Positions 39,675-50,534 of a stretch of 64,000 nt of DNA are shown piece after piece. Origin of the DNA: G963666895 sp963666895 (lineage in GTDB: Bacteria > Desulfobacterota > Desulfovibrionia > Desulfovibrionales > Desulfovibrionaceae); the NCBI GenBank assembly GCA_963666895.2, contig CAXXNS010000001.1, forward strand, positions 378,114 through 442,113, written 5' to 3'. Below the pieces are notes generated by a model. It did no database searches. It worked only from the letters and a program-made list of their open reading frames with translations, and was not told the origin of the DNA. The number at the start of each line of letters is the position of its first letter. Position 1 is the first letter of the stretch. The position numbers and the translations under genes are program-made.

Positions 39675-40544
39675 ATGGACTACGTAGGCCGGATCATACG
39701 GCCGCCGTCCGAGGCGGAAAGCATCCTCTTGCAGGTCACGGTGGGCTGCTCCCACAACAAGTGCGCCTTTTGCGGGGCCTACAAGGACAAGCGCTTCGTG
39801 ATCAAGGATCCGGCCACGGTGTCGGCCGACCTGGACGAGGCGGCCCGCCATTTGGGCGGGGTTCGGCGTTTGTTCCTGGTGGACGGGGACGGGCTGGTCC
39901 TGCCCCAGGCCCGGCTCCTGGCCCTGCTGGACGAGATCCGCGCCAAACTGCCCGGACTGACGCGCATCGGAACCTATGCCAACGCCAAGGCCGTGCGTCT
40001 CAAGTCCGACCACGAGCTGGCCGAACTGCGCCAGCGCGGCCTGCGCATGGCCTACCTGGGCCTGGAATCCGGGGACGACGCGGTGCTGGCGCGTATGAAC
40101 AAGGGCTCCACCGTGGCCCAGCAGGTCGAGGCCGTGCAGCGGCTACGCCGGGCCGGAATCAAGACCAACGTCACCGTGCTCCTGGGCCTGGGCGGGGTGG
40201 ACCGCTCCCTGGAACACGCCCAAGCCACCGGCCAGGCCCTGGGCCAAATGGACCCGGAGCAGGTTGCGGCCCTGACCCTGATGCTCATCCCGGGCACGCC
40301 CCTGCACCGGGATGAGGCGGCCGGGCGATTCGCCCTGCCCGACGCCCAAGGCATGCTCCTGGAACTGCGCGAGCTCCTGGCCCACACCAGCCTGACCCGG
40401 GGCCTGTTCCTCACGGACCACGCCTCCAATTACCTGCCCCTGCGCTTGCGCCTGCCCAGGGACCAGGCCGCCGGGCTGGCCCGCATCGACCAGGCCCTGG
40501 CCGGAGCCGCCCCCCTGCGGCCCGAGGGCATGCGCGGGCTGTAG
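39675..40544 (+). CDS. Radical SAM protein
   Basis: 289-aa radical SAM enzyme. The cluster motif is C25-x4-C30-x2-C33 (GCSHNKCAFCG), one residue wider than the classical CX3CX2C but seen in a COG1032-like subgroup. Further motifs are FLVDGDGLVLP, YLGLESGDDAVL and a GLGG segment near 175. No auxiliary cluster domain is evident. Starts 6 bp after the PIN toxin stop, possibly by read-through only. Substrate unknown. Confidence 0.85.
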   Translation: MDYVGRIIRPPSEAESILLQVTVGCSHNKCAFCGAYKDKRFVIKDPATVSADLDEAARHLGGVRRLFLVDGDGLVLPQARLLALLDEIRAKLPGLTRIGTYANAKAVRLKSDHELAELRQRGLRMAYLGLESGDDAVLARMNKGSTVAQQVEAVQRLRRAGIKTNVTVLLGLGGVDRSLEHAQATGQALGQMDPEQVAALTLMLIPGTPLHRDEAAGRFALPDAQGMLLELRELLAHTSLTRGLFLTDHASNYLPLRLRLPRDQAAGLARIDQALAGAAPLRPEGMRGL

Positions 40545-40589
40545 CGCCCGATCTTGCCTTGGACCCCGGCCAACGATAGTCTCCGGGCC

Positions 40590-41387
40590 ATGCGCCGTCT
40601 CACCCTTTTCCTAGCCCCCCTGCTCATTGTGGTCCTGTGCGGCCCGGCCCAGGCCGCACGCAACGACGACTGGGAGCCCGAGCTGCTGGTGGCCCACGTC
40701 CACGTCCTGCTCTGCGACAACGACCACCAGGGCATCGTGCCCGTGCCCACGGCCCTGGGCAACGGCACGGACCCGGGCCGGAACCTCTATTGGGGGGCGC
40801 TCTACGGGGTCAAGGCCTTCTTCTCCAAGAGCGGCAACTGGAAGCTCCTGTCCTGCGGGGCCGGGCCCCGGGACGAGATCATGGAGCGCTGCGTGTTCGA
40901 GCACAGGTCCGGAGACGCGGTCATGGTGGCCGACGCCTGGCGCGGAGACGCGGGCCAGGCCTTTCTCGACGCCTGGACCAAGGGTGCGGCCGGGCTGGTG
41001 AACCAGACCCTGGCCCTGGAGGACGGGCGGCTGGTGGGGCTGGAGGGGTCGGCCGACCTGCTGGCCTGGGTGGGCCACAACCTGCTCATGGACGGGCTGC
41101 GCCCGGTCCCGGCCGAGAACACGGACGGCCGCATGCGCCAGACCATCATCCTGGGCTGCGCGGCCAAGTCCTGGTTCGGCCCCCTGCTGACCCGGGCCAA
41201 GGCCAACCCCCTGCTCTGGACCACCGGGCTCATGGCCCCGGAGGCCTACACCCTGGAGGCCGCGCTCAACGCCTGGGCCAAGGCCGAACCGGCCACGGAG
41301 ATCGCCCTGCAGGCGGCCCGCATCTACGCCTCGTACCAGAAATGCCGGGTGGCTGCGGCCCGAAAGCTGCTGGTCACGGGCTGGTAG
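40590..41387 (+). CDS. Secreted protein of unknown function
   Basis: 265-aa precursor; signal peptide MRRLTLFLAPLLIVVLCGPAQA with cleavage near residue 22. The mature protein has a DDWEPELLVAHVHVLLCDNDHQGIVPVP start, an NRNLYWGALYGV-like segment, several cysteines and a late LLGCAAKSWF. No family recognised. The gene ends directly against the convergent YkuD-DUF1287 gene with no spacer. Confidence 0.75.
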   Translation: MRRLTLFLAPLLIVVLCGPAQAARNDDWEPELLVAHVHVLLCDNDHQGIVPVPTALGNGTDPGRNLYWGALYGVKAFFSKSGNWKLLSCGAGPRDEIMERCVFEHRSGDAVMVADAWRGDAGQAFLDAWTKGAAGLVNQTLALEDGRLVGLEGSADLLAWVGHNLLMDGLRPVPAENTDGRMRQTIILGCAAKSWFGPLLTRAKANPLLWTTGLMAPEAYTLEAALNAWAKAEPATEIALQAARIYASYQKCRVAAARKLLVTGW

Positions 41388-42680
41388 CTACTGGTAGTCC
41401 AGCTCGCCGCCCAGCCGGTAGAGCCCCACCACCTCGGGAAAATCCTTGCCCAGCAGGTCCATGGCCAGGGTGGTCAGGCCGGGCGCCCAGTTGTTGACCA
41501 CCAGGGGCAGCTCGCCCCCCTGCCAGCGGCCGACCACGCCGATGTGGTCGAAGACCGTGCCGTTGGCGATGCCCGTGTCGAACAGGGCGATGTCCCCGGG
41601 CAGGACCGGCTCGTCCTGGGCCACGGGCCGGGCCCAGCGGTCCAGGAAGACCCGCAGCACCCGCACCCTGCGGTGGTCGATGTTGTAGTCCGGCTCGGAA
41701 GAGTACCAGGAATAGGCCTCGGGCCTGCGGATCATGTCCTCGTGCACCAGGGCCTGGAGGTCCAGCCCGGCCGCCCGGAGCGCCCGCACCACCACGTCCG
41801 CGCATACGCCCTGGTCCGGGTCGATGTCGCCCAGGGGAAAGTCCAGGCGGATGTAGCCCGCGGCCTGGCGGCTGTAGAAGGAGGGGTCGGCCAGCTGGGA
41901 CTCGGCCCCGGCCAGCACCATGCGGGCCATGTGCAGGGGGTCTGACGACGCTTCAGACACCTGTCTGGAACTGTACACCTCCACCCGTACGCTTTCCGGC
42001 ACAAGGGCCTGCAATGCAATGACATCCTCATCTGACAACGCGATACAGCCCAGGGTCCAGTCCTGGCCGGACCCGTTGCCGTGGATGCGGATGGACCCGC
42101 CCAGGGGGGTGTTCTGGGGCGGCATACGCCCCTCGGCCTGGGCCCGGAGCACGGCCCGGTACTGGCCGTAGTCGATGATCCCGGCGGCCAGGCCCTTCCG
42201 GGCGTCGGCCAGATTGGGGTAGGACAGCCGCAGGGACCGGGCCCCGTACTTGGCCTGGCCCGGCTCCGCCAGGGTTTCGCACACGAAATACCTGCCCTCG
42301 GGCGTGGCCCCGTCGCCCTGGCGCTCCTTGTCTCCCGTCGGGTTGAAGCCCAGGGCCACGGGCCAGGCGGCCTTCACCTGCCCCCTGCTTACCAGCTCCA
42401 GGGTCCGCTCGGCCTTGAGCACCCGGATCCAAACGTCGGCGACCCGGTCGGCCCGCACCCAGCCCTCAGCGCCGGACAGGACGCGCACGTGGACCCAATT
42501 TCCGGCCCGGTCCAGCTCGGTCAGGGACTCGTTCTGGCCCAGGGACAGCAGCGCGGCCGAGCCCGCGTCGGGTTCCTGGCGCAGGGGTTGCGGGCGCAGG
42601 GTGTAGACCAGGTTTTCCAGGCCCGGCCCTTCCGGGATGGGAAAGACAAACAGGGCCAGGCAAAGGACAAGAGTATGCAT
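41388..42680 (-). CDS. Exported SH3 - L,D-transpeptidase (YkuD) - DUF1287 fusion protein
   Basis: 430 aa. A short signal peptide is followed by an SH3b domain (about 25-85), a YkuD domain (about 86-235) with catalytic motif HGNGSGQDWTLGC (His about 200, Cys about 212), and a DUF1287 domain (about 255-430) with GVCADVVVRALRAAGLDLQ, an HRRVRVLRVFLDRW segment, DIALFDTG and DHIGVV. DUF1287 carries NlpC/P60-like Cys-His features, so this is probably a bifunctional peptidoglycan enzyme. Substrate is unknown. Confidence 0.87.
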   Translation of the reverse strand: MHTLVLCLALFVFPIPEGPGLENLVYTLRPQPLRQEPDAGSAALLSLGQNESLTELDRAGNWVHVRVLSGAEGWVRADRVADVWIRVLKAERTLELVSRGQVKAAWPVALGFNPTGDKERQGDGATPEGRYFVCETLAEPGQAKYGARSLRLSYPNLADARKGLAAGIIDYGQYRAVLRAQAEGRMPPQNTPLGGSIRIHGNGSGQDWTLGCIALSDEDVIALQALVPESVRVEVYSSRQVSEASSDPLHMARMVLAGAESQLADPSFYSRQAAGYIRLDFPLGDIDPDQGVCADVVVRALRAAGLDLQALVHEDMIRRPEAYSWYSSEPDYNIDHRRVRVLRVFLDRWARPVAQDEPVLPGDIALFDTGIANGTVFDHIGVVGRWQGGELPLVVNNWAPGLTTLAMDLLGKDFPEVVGLYRLGGELDYQ

Positions 42681-42779
42681 GGTTCACCTCCAGGCTTGGG
42701 TCGGCCAGGAGAAAACCATAGCCCCCGGCCGTGCCCATGCACAGACCGGGGGCGTAAAACATGTGTAAAACCGGTTGGA

Positions 42780-43754
42780 TCAGCGCTGGCGGGCAGCCTC
42801 GATGACCTTGACCACCCGGCCGGTCAACTCGTGGAACTCGGGCTTGGTCACCTGGTCGTCGGCCCTCACGGCCTCGCCCTTGTGCTGCATCCCCTTGGAG
42901 ATAAGCGAGGAGAACAGGACCACGGGCAGCCTGGAGAGCTCCGGGTCCTCCTTGATGTTCCGGGTCAGGGTGTAGCCGTCCATGCGCGGCATCTCCACGT
43001 CCGAGACCACCACGTCGTAGTAGTCGGTCACGGGCCGCCCCTCCTCGCCGGCCTTGGCCTTGATCTTCTTCAGGGCTTCCCAGGCCTCGCCGCCGTCGAT
43101 GCACACCTGGACCTCGAATCCGGCCTTGGAGAAGTTTTGGTTGAGCAGGGCCCGCACCGGGGTGGAGTCGTCCGCGATGAGCACCCGCAGGGGTCGGTCG
43201 GCCGGGGGCTCGATCTCGGGCGTGGTCTCGTCCTCGCCCATGGCCCGGCCGTATTCCGGGTTGAGCTCGGACAGGGCCCGCTCCAGGTCCAGGATCAGGG
43301 CGAAGCGGTCGTTCAGCTGGACCGTGCCGGTGATGCAGTTGGAGGGCATGTTGGCCACCATGTGGCTGGGCGGCTCGATGTCCTTCCAGTTGACGCGGTG
43401 GATCATGGTCACGCCGGTGACCAGGAAGCCGGTGACCACGTTGTTGAACTCGGTGACGATGATGGGCTCGTTGTCGCCCTTGGCCCGCTCCATTTTCAGC
43501 CAGCGGGCCAGGTCGATGACCGGCAGGATGATGTCGCGCAGGGGGATGGTGCCCAGGAAGCTGGGATGCGGGGCCGACGGCTGGGGTTCCAGGCCCTCCG
43601 GAGACTCCACAACCTCCAGGACCTTGGCCACGTTGACGCCGAAAAAATGGCGGGTGGTTTTCCCGTCACCGGACGGCAGCTTTTCATCGACAAAGAATTC
43701 AATGAGTTCGAATTCGTTTGTCCCGGTCTCCAGCAGGATTTCGGTCTTGCTCAT
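42780..43754 (-). CDS. cheV: Chemotaxis coupling protein CheV
   Basis: 324 aa: CheW-like domain (about 10-160; FELIEFFV opening, FLGTIPLRDIILPVIDL) and receiver domain (about 185-310) with DD at start, acceptor Asp in VVVSDVEMPRMDGYTLT and Lys in QVTKPEF. Couples chemoreceptors to CheA with phosphorylation-dependent adaptation. Monocistronic; a GC-rich hairpin (about 42720-42755) follows it. Confidence 0.95.
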   Translation of the reverse strand: MSKTEILLETGTNEFELIEFFVDEKLPSGDGKTTRHFFGVNVAKVLEVVESPEGLEPQPSAPHPSFLGTIPLRDIILPVIDLARWLKMERAKGDNEPIIVTEFNNVVTGFLVTGVTMIHRVNWKDIEPPSHMVANMPSNCITGTVQLNDRFALILDLERALSELNPEYGRAMGEDETTPEIEPPADRPLRVLIADDSTPVRALLNQNFSKAGFEVQVCIDGGEAWEALKKIKAKAGEEGRPVTDYYDVVVSDVEMPRMDGYTLTRNIKEDPELSRLPVVLFSSLISKGMQHKGEAVRADDQVTKPEFHELTGRVVKVIEAARQR

Positions 43755-43855
43755 GCATCTCCCCTTGCGGTCAAGATTCCGGTATCAATACGCAAGGATA
43801 CCCCAGCTTGACCATAAAGGGAAGAGCCCGGTGAATACGGGCACATACCTTTTCT

Positions 43856-43894
43856 AAAAAAAATCCGCAGGGACCGATTTCGGTCCCTGCGGAT
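43856..43894 (-). terminator. Strong terminator of the neuB-like operon
   Basis: Minus strand: perfect 14-bp stem (ATCCGCAGGGACCG and its complement) with an AAAT loop, followed by eight T residues. Confidence 0.95.
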
Positions 43895-43924
43895 ACGATT
43901 TCACAATGTGCGCCGGATCGGCGT

Positions 43925-45022
43925 CTAGGACGACACGGCCGTGGAGCACTCGCGGACCGAGGCCAGGCTGACCAGGTCCCACTGCATGGGCTCCTCGTGC
44001 TTGACCGCGCGCACCAGCGTGGAGCCCAGGACCTCGTCCCAGTGAACCGGGGACACGCCCACCCACGGGCTGCGGGTGGTCAGGTCGGACTCGGCGAGGA
44101 CGTGCCCGGCCGGCAGGTCGCGGGAGAACACGATGCACTTGCGCAGCTTCTTGGCCGCGGACTGCTCTTCGGGGCAGACCTTCTTGCCCTTGGCGGACAT
44201 GGCCTGCTCCACCTCGCGGATCATGGCCACCATGGTGGCCGTCTCCGCCGGGGTCAGGGAGGCGCGATGGTCCGTGCCCTTCATGTCCTTGTCCAGGGTG
44301 AAGTGGCGCTCCACCACGCAGGCGCCCAGGGCCACGGAAGCCACGCTGGGCGCGATGCCCCGCTCATGGCCGGAATAGCCCGTGGGCAGGGAGTAGCGGT
44401 CGCGCAGGCTCTCGATGACCGGCAGGGCGATGCGCTCCTCCGGGCAGGGATAGGTGGAGTTGCAGTGCAGCAGGGCCAGGTGCGGGTTGTGGCTGGTGAA
44501 CTCCATCACGGCCACGTCGATGTCCTCGAAGCTGGACATGCCCGTGGACAGGATGGTGGGCAGGCCGGAACGGGCCACGGCCCGGACCAGGGGCACGTTG
44601 ACCAGGTCGGCCGAGCAGATCTTCATCAGCTCCACGTCCAGGTCCAGGATTTGGTTCAGGCTGGGCATGTCCCAGGCCGAGGCGAAAAAGACCATGCCCA
44701 GGGACTCGGACAACTCCTTGAGCTCGGCCATCTGCTCGATGGAAAGCTCCAGGGCCAGCCGATGCTCCCCGTAGGTGGGGCCGAAGCTGTTCTCGCCGGT
44801 ATAGGGAGCCGCCCGCCCGGCGCGGGTCAGCAGGGCCTCCATGTCCCGTTTCTGGAACTTGACCCCGTCAACGCCCGCCTCCGCGGCGGCATGGACCATC
44901 TCCCTGGCCAGGGACAGTTCGCCTTGATGATTGTTGCCGATTTCCGCAACCACGAAACACGGGGCGTTCGGGCCGATGCGACGGCCGGAAGCCAAGGAAA
45001 GAGGACGGATTGCCTTCTTCAT
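43925..45022 (-). CDS. N-acetylneuraminate/pseudaminate/legionaminate synthase (NeuB/SpsE family)
   Basis: Condenses a six-carbon amino sugar with phosphoenolpyruvate to a nonulosonic acid. 365 aa. TIM barrel with FVVAEIGNNHQGELSLA, VDGVKFQKRD, LSTGMSS, LHCNSTYP, GYSGHERG and ERHFTLDKDMKGTDHRASL, followed by a C-terminal SAF antifreeze-like domain (about 290-355). The ATG overlaps the stop of the upstream winged-helix gene. Nonulosonic acids usually decorate flagellin or surface glycans; which of the three sugars is made cannot be told. Confidence 0.9.
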   Translation of the reverse strand: MKKAIRPLSLASGRRIGPNAPCFVVAEIGNNHQGELSLAREMVHAAAEAGVDGVKFQKRDMEALLTRAGRAAPYTGENSFGPTYGEHRLALELSIEQMAELKELSESLGMVFFASAWDMPSLNQILDLDVELMKICSADLVNVPLVRAVARSGLPTILSTGMSSFEDIDVAVMEFTSHNPHLALLHCNSTYPCPEERIALPVIESLRDRYSLPTGYSGHERGIAPSVASVALGACVVERHFTLDKDMKGTDHRASLTPAETATMVAMIREVEQAMSAKGKKVCPEEQSAAKKLRKCIVFSRDLPAGHVLAESDLTTRSPWVGVSPVHWDEVLGSTLVRAVKHEEPMQWDLVSLASVRECSTAVSS

Positions 45023-45636
45023 CACAGTCTCACGATTTCGAATCCCTTTTCCACGGAAAGGGGCTTGAGTTGCTCGGATATTTCGGTTTGATGGCCAAAG
45101 GAGGTGATAATCACCGCATCGCACTCCACCTGCTCCAGCATGCTGGGGGCGCAGATGACGTGCCCGTGAAAAATACTCCCATGCTTCCTGGGATCGTTGT
45201 CCAACAGGACGATGACGGACAGGTCCACGTCGCGCAGGGCGGACAGGACCACCTCGCAGGTCTCGGACGCGCCGAACAGGGCCACCCTGCGTCTGCCCTT
45301 GTCCATCAGCGGCCGAATTTTCTGGATGATGAAATTTTTGACGCTGGTGTAGAGCTGGATGGTCTCGCAGGAATAGTCGGAAAACAGACGGCGGCGTTTT
45401 TCCTCGCCCTGGCCCGTGAGCACGTACCGGTAGCTCTTGCCGTTGACAGGGAAGAACTCCACCAGCTTGTCTTCCTGCAACCACTTGAGATACTGGTTGA
45501 TCATGGCTCCGGACAGGTTCAGGCGCCGCCCCAGCTCATATTGGGACATGCCTGAATTGTCCGCCAGGGAATCGAGGATGGCCAACACCCTGGTCTGTTT
45601 GCTCGGCTTCAGATACTTACCGTCAGAAATCAGCAT
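45022..45636 (-). CDS. Winged-helix regulator with C-terminal Rossmann-like sensor domain
   Basis: 204 aa. The N-terminal winged helix (about 12-75; SQYELGRRLNLSGAMINQYLKWLQEDKLVEFF) is followed by a linker and a CoA-binding/PglD-like Rossmann segment (RVALFGASETCEVVLSALRD, LLDNDPRKHGSIFHGHVI, DAVIITSFG). Start MLISDGKYLKPS is chosen over a longer frame lacking a ribosome site. ATGA overlap with the NeuB-type gene suggests it senses a nucleotide sugar or metabolite and controls that gene. Function is inference. Confidence 0.75.
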   Translation of the reverse strand: MLISDGKYLKPSKQTRVLAILDSLADNSGMSQYELGRRLNLSGAMINQYLKWLQEDKLVEFFPVNGKSYRYVLTGQGEEKRRRLFSDYSCETIQLYTSVKNFIIQKIRPLMDKGRRRVALFGASETCEVVLSALRDVDLSVIVLLDNDPRKHGSIFHGHVICAPSMLEQVECDAVIITSFGHQTEISEQLKPLSVEKGFEIVRL

Positions 45637-45771
45637 GGTTCGTTCATCCGGTGTATGGTTGACGGACCGACGCGGCAAAGGCATGGCCCAACGCCCGCTC
45701 AGCCGCCGTATTTGAAAACATGTTGTAATTGTTTACGAATCCAACTCCCTGCGTTCTGATCTGGCCTCTGC

Positions 45772-45824
45772 TTTTCGTCCGGTTCACGTATCGATCATTG
45801 ACACAGTGAATAATCGGACGAAAA
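45772..45824. repeat. Perfect 10-bp inverted repeat in the wHTH-fadD intergenic region
   Basis: TTTTCGTCCG at 45772-45781 and CGGACGAAAA at 45815-45824, with inner near-arms GTTCAC / GTGAAT. The divergent 331-bp region 45637-45967 also holds a weak promoter for the ligase gene (TTGACC, 15-bp spacer, TATACC at 45893-45919); nothing else was recognised. Confidence 0.55.
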
Positions 45825-45967
45825 CGCTCCCAGCTTTAGGGCTTTATTCAAGTATCGTACCAGTGAGTTTTTTTCCCACTTCCTCGGGATTGTTGACCCA
45901 AAACCCTTCCTCTTATACCGTGGGTGACCGCCCGCAATGACGTAATCGTGACACAGAGGCCGACAGC

Positions 45968-47758
<1,791 letters not shown>

Positions 47759-47785
47759 CCAGGCCGTCCAAATTCACCGTCAAAA

Positions 47786-47818
47786 AAGCCCCGGTCCGGC
47801 ATGGATCGGGACTTTTTT
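47786..47818. terminator. Bidirectional terminator between fadD and the cyclophilin gene
   Basis: Imperfect stem AGCCCCGGTCC / GGATCGGGACT with A run before and seven T residues after, between convergent genes. Confidence 0.8.
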
Positions 47819-47837
47819 TGGGCGTAAGCGCGGCCTG

Positions 47838-48437
47838 CTAGGGTAAAACCGTTACCCGCTGAATGATCACCGGATCCACGGGCACGTGGGTCATGTACTG
47901 GCTCACGGCCCTGACCTTGGACGCGGCGATGGCGTCGATGGTCTGCTTGCCGGTGTAGACCCGGCCGAACACGCAGTATCCCCAACCATCGTGGGTCTTG
48001 GCCACGTGGTCCAGGGGGCGGTTCCACTTGGTGTTGACGTAGAACTGGCTGGTGGCCGAATGGGGGTCCGAGGTGCGGGCCATGGCCACGGTGTAGGCCT
48101 CGTTCTTGAGCCCGTTGTCCGCCTCGTTGACGATGGACGCGCCCGGCCGCTTGGGGGTCAGGTTCTCGTCAAGCCCGCCGCCCTGGATCACGAACCCGGC
48201 CACCACCCGGTGAAAGATGGTCCCCTCGTAATAGCCCGACTTGGCGTATTCCAGAAAATTGGCCACGGTCACCGGGGCCTTGTCCGGGTAAAGCTCCAGG
48301 ATGAAGCTGCCCTTGTTGGTCACCACCTGGACGCGGACCGTGTCCGCCGGAGCCTGAGCCTCGGCCGACCGGGCCAGGGTTGAAACGCAGATGAAGGCCA
48401 GGAAGGCCCCGACCAGAAGAAGACGAAACAGGCGCAT
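47838..48437 (-). CDS. Periplasmic cyclophilin-type peptidyl-prolyl isomerase
   Basis: 199-aa precursor with signal peptide (cleavage near 27), then a small bacterial cyclophilin domain: VTNKGSFILELYPDKAPVTVANFLEY, GTIFHRVVAGFVIQGGG, VAMARTSDPHSATSQFYVN with the catalytic Arg (FHR) and the Gln/Phe pair, and CVFGRVYTG. Accelerates proline isomerisation in exported proteins (PpiA-type). Confidence 0.93.
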   Translation of the reverse strand: MRLFRLLLVGAFLAFICVSTLARSAEAQAPADTVRVQVVTNKGSFILELYPDKAPVTVANFLEYAKSGYYEGTIFHRVVAGFVIQGGGLDENLTPKRPGASIVNEADNGLKNEAYTVAMARTSDPHSATSQFYVNTKWNRPLDHVAKTHDGWGYCVFGRVYTGKQTIDAIAASKVRAVSQYMTHVPVDPVIIQRVTVLP

Positions 48438-48530
48438 GATTTTCTCCTTTGTTGCCGCCCCCTACCACGGACCCGTCCGGCGGCGCAACCGGTTGCCAGA
48501 GCCGTGCCCGGCCGCTACAGTGGCGGCACC

Positions 48531-50534
48531 ATGGACCCGCAAACCCTGTTCCTGGCTGCCGCCCGCTTCCTGAACAACGGCCAGGCCGACCAGGCCGCGG
48601 AACTGCTGCGGCAGCTCCTGGCCGCCCGGCCCGACCTGGCCGACGCCGCGCTGCTGCTGGCCCTGGCCCTGCGCCAGGCCGGAAATCCGGCCGAGGCCGA
48701 GACCGTTCTGGCCCGGGCCCTGGACCACCACCCCGGCAACGCGGAGCTGCACAATCTGCTGGGCGTGGTCAGGCTGGAGCTGGGCCGCCCCGGAGAGGCC
48801 CTGGACCATCACCGGGAAGCCCTGCGCCTGTGCCCGGACCTCATCGACGGGCTGGCAGGCATGGGCAATTCCCTGGCCGCGCTGGACCGTCACCAGGAGG
48901 CCGCGGACTGGTATCAACGGGCCCTGCAGGCCGAGCCCGACAACGCCGTCATCCTGAGCAACCTGGGCGCGGCCCTGAAGAACGCCGGACAGCCCGAACG
49001 GGCCGTGGACGTGTACCGCCGCTCCCTGGTCCTGGCCCCGGGCGACCCCGATACCCTGGTCAACCTGGGCAACGCTTTCCAGGACCTGGGCGACATGGAC
49101 TCGGCCCGCCTGGCATTCGAGCAGGCCGTGGAGGCGGACCCGGAATGCGTGGAGGCCCGCTGGGGACTGGCCATGGCCCACATCCCCATGACCTTTGACA
49201 GCCAGGATGAGATCGAACCGGCCCGGCAGGCTTACAGCCAGGCCCTGGACCTGCTGGACCGCTGGATCGGCTTCGACCCGGACCGGCTGACCGCCACCGC
49301 GGACCGGGCGGCCGGGTGCAACCAGCCCTTCTACCTGGCCTACCACGGGGCGAACGACCGGGACCTGCAATCCCGCTACGGCGCGCTGCTGCACCGGGTC
49401 ATGGTGGCCCGGCATCCGGAGTGCGCCGGGCCGTTGCCCTCGCGGTCCAAATCCGGGCGCTTCCGCCTGGGCCTGGCCTCGGGCTATTTCTGCGAGCACT
49501 CGGTGTGGAAGATCCCCCTGCGTGGCTGGCTGGCCGGGCTGGACCGGGAGCGGTTCGAGGTGCACTGCTTCCACACTTCGCCGACCACGGACCAGTGCAC
49601 CGAAGAGGCCCGGACCCTGGCCGACCACTTCACGCACCAGCCCCACGACTTCCCGGCCCTTGTCCAGGCCGTGCGCCAGGCCGAGCTGGACGGGCTGCTC
49701 TTCCCGGAGATCGGCATGGACCCGGTCTGCGCCAAGCTGGCCGCCCTGCGCCTGGCCCCGGTGCAGGCCGTGGGCCTGGGCCACCCCATGACCACCGGGC
49801 TGCCGACCATGGACGCCTTCCTGTCCAGCGCGCTCATGGAGCCCGAGGACGGGGAAGACTGGTACACCGAGCAGCTGGTCCGGCTGCCCAACCTGGGTAT
49901 ATTATATGAACCCGTGCGCCGCGAACCCGCACCTTTGGACCGGGAGGACTTCGGGCTGCGCCCCGACGACCTGGCCTGTTTCTGCCCCCAGTCCCTGTTC
50001 AAGTACCAGCCCCGGCACGACCGAATCCTTCCGGCCATCGCCGCCCGGGTGGACCGGGCCCGGTTCGTGTTCCTGGACCACCGCCGGGCCCTGGAGCTGA
50101 CCCACCGCTTCCAGGACCGGCTCGGCCGGGCTTTTGCGGCCCAGGGGCTGGACCCGGACAGGCACCTGCTTTTTCTGCCCAGCCAGCCGCCGGACCGCTA
50201 CCTGGCCCTGGCCCAGTGCTGCGACCTGTTCCTGGATTCCCTGGGCTGGGCCGGGTTCAACACGGCCATGGAGGCGGCCGGGGCCGGGCTGCCCCTGATC
50301 ACCTGCCCCCAGGGACCCATGCGCGGGCGGCACGGCGGGGCCGTGGCCCAGCGGCTGGGCCTGGACGCGGCCATGGCCCATGACGAAGAGGAATACGTGG
50401 AGCTGGCCGTGCGGGCCGGGCTGGACAACAGCTTCCGGGCCGGACTCAGGGACACGGTGCTGGCCAACCGCGACCGGTTGTACAACGACCAGGCACCCAT
50501 CCGGGCCCTGGAGCAATTCCTGCTGGAAGCCTAG
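48531..50534 (+). CDS. TPR protein with O-GlcNAc transferase-like (GT41) domain
   Basis: 667 aa. Residues 1-200 hold about five tetratricopeptide repeats (for instance DLIDGLAGMGNSLAALDRHQEAADWYQRAL). From about 290 a GT-B glycosyltransferase of the GT41/SPINDLY type follows: RFRLGLASGYFCEHSVWKIPL, PEIGMDPVCAKLAALRLAPVQAVGLGHPMTTGLPTMD, CFCPQSLFKYQPRHDRILPAI and DLFLDSLGWAGFNTAMEAAGAGLPLITCPQGPMRGRHG. Start ATG at MDPQTLF gives the first TPR. Such bacterial enzymes often glycosylate flagellin or surface proteins; the target here is unknown. Confidence 0.87.
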   Translation: MDPQTLFLAAARFLNNGQADQAAELLRQLLAARPDLADAALLLALALRQAGNPAEAETVLARALDHHPGNAELHNLLGVVRLELGRPGEALDHHREALRLCPDLIDGLAGMGNSLAALDRHQEAADWYQRALQAEPDNAVILSNLGAALKNAGQPERAVDVYRRSLVLAPGDPDTLVNLGNAFQDLGDMDSARLAFEQAVEADPECVEARWGLAMAHIPMTFDSQDEIEPARQAYSQALDLLDRWIGFDPDRLTATADRAAGCNQPFYLAYHGANDRDLQSRYGALLHRVMVARHPECAGPLPSRSKSGRFRLGLASGYFCEHSVWKIPLRGWLAGLDRERFEVHCFHTSPTTDQCTEEARTLADHFTHQPHDFPALVQAVRQAELDGLLFPEIGMDPVCAKLAALRLAPVQAVGLGHPMTTGLPTMDAFLSSALMEPEDGEDWYTEQLVRLPNLGILYEPVRREPAPLDREDFGLRPDDLACFCPQSLFKYQPRHDRILPAIAARVDRARFVFLDHRRALELTHRFQDRLGRAFAAQGLDPDRHLLFLPSQPPDRYLALAQCCDLFLDSLGWAGFNTAMEAAGAGLPLITCPQGPMRGRHGGAVAQRLGLDAAMAHDEEEYVELAVRAGLDNSFRAGLRDTVLANRDRLYNDQAPIRALEQFLLEA

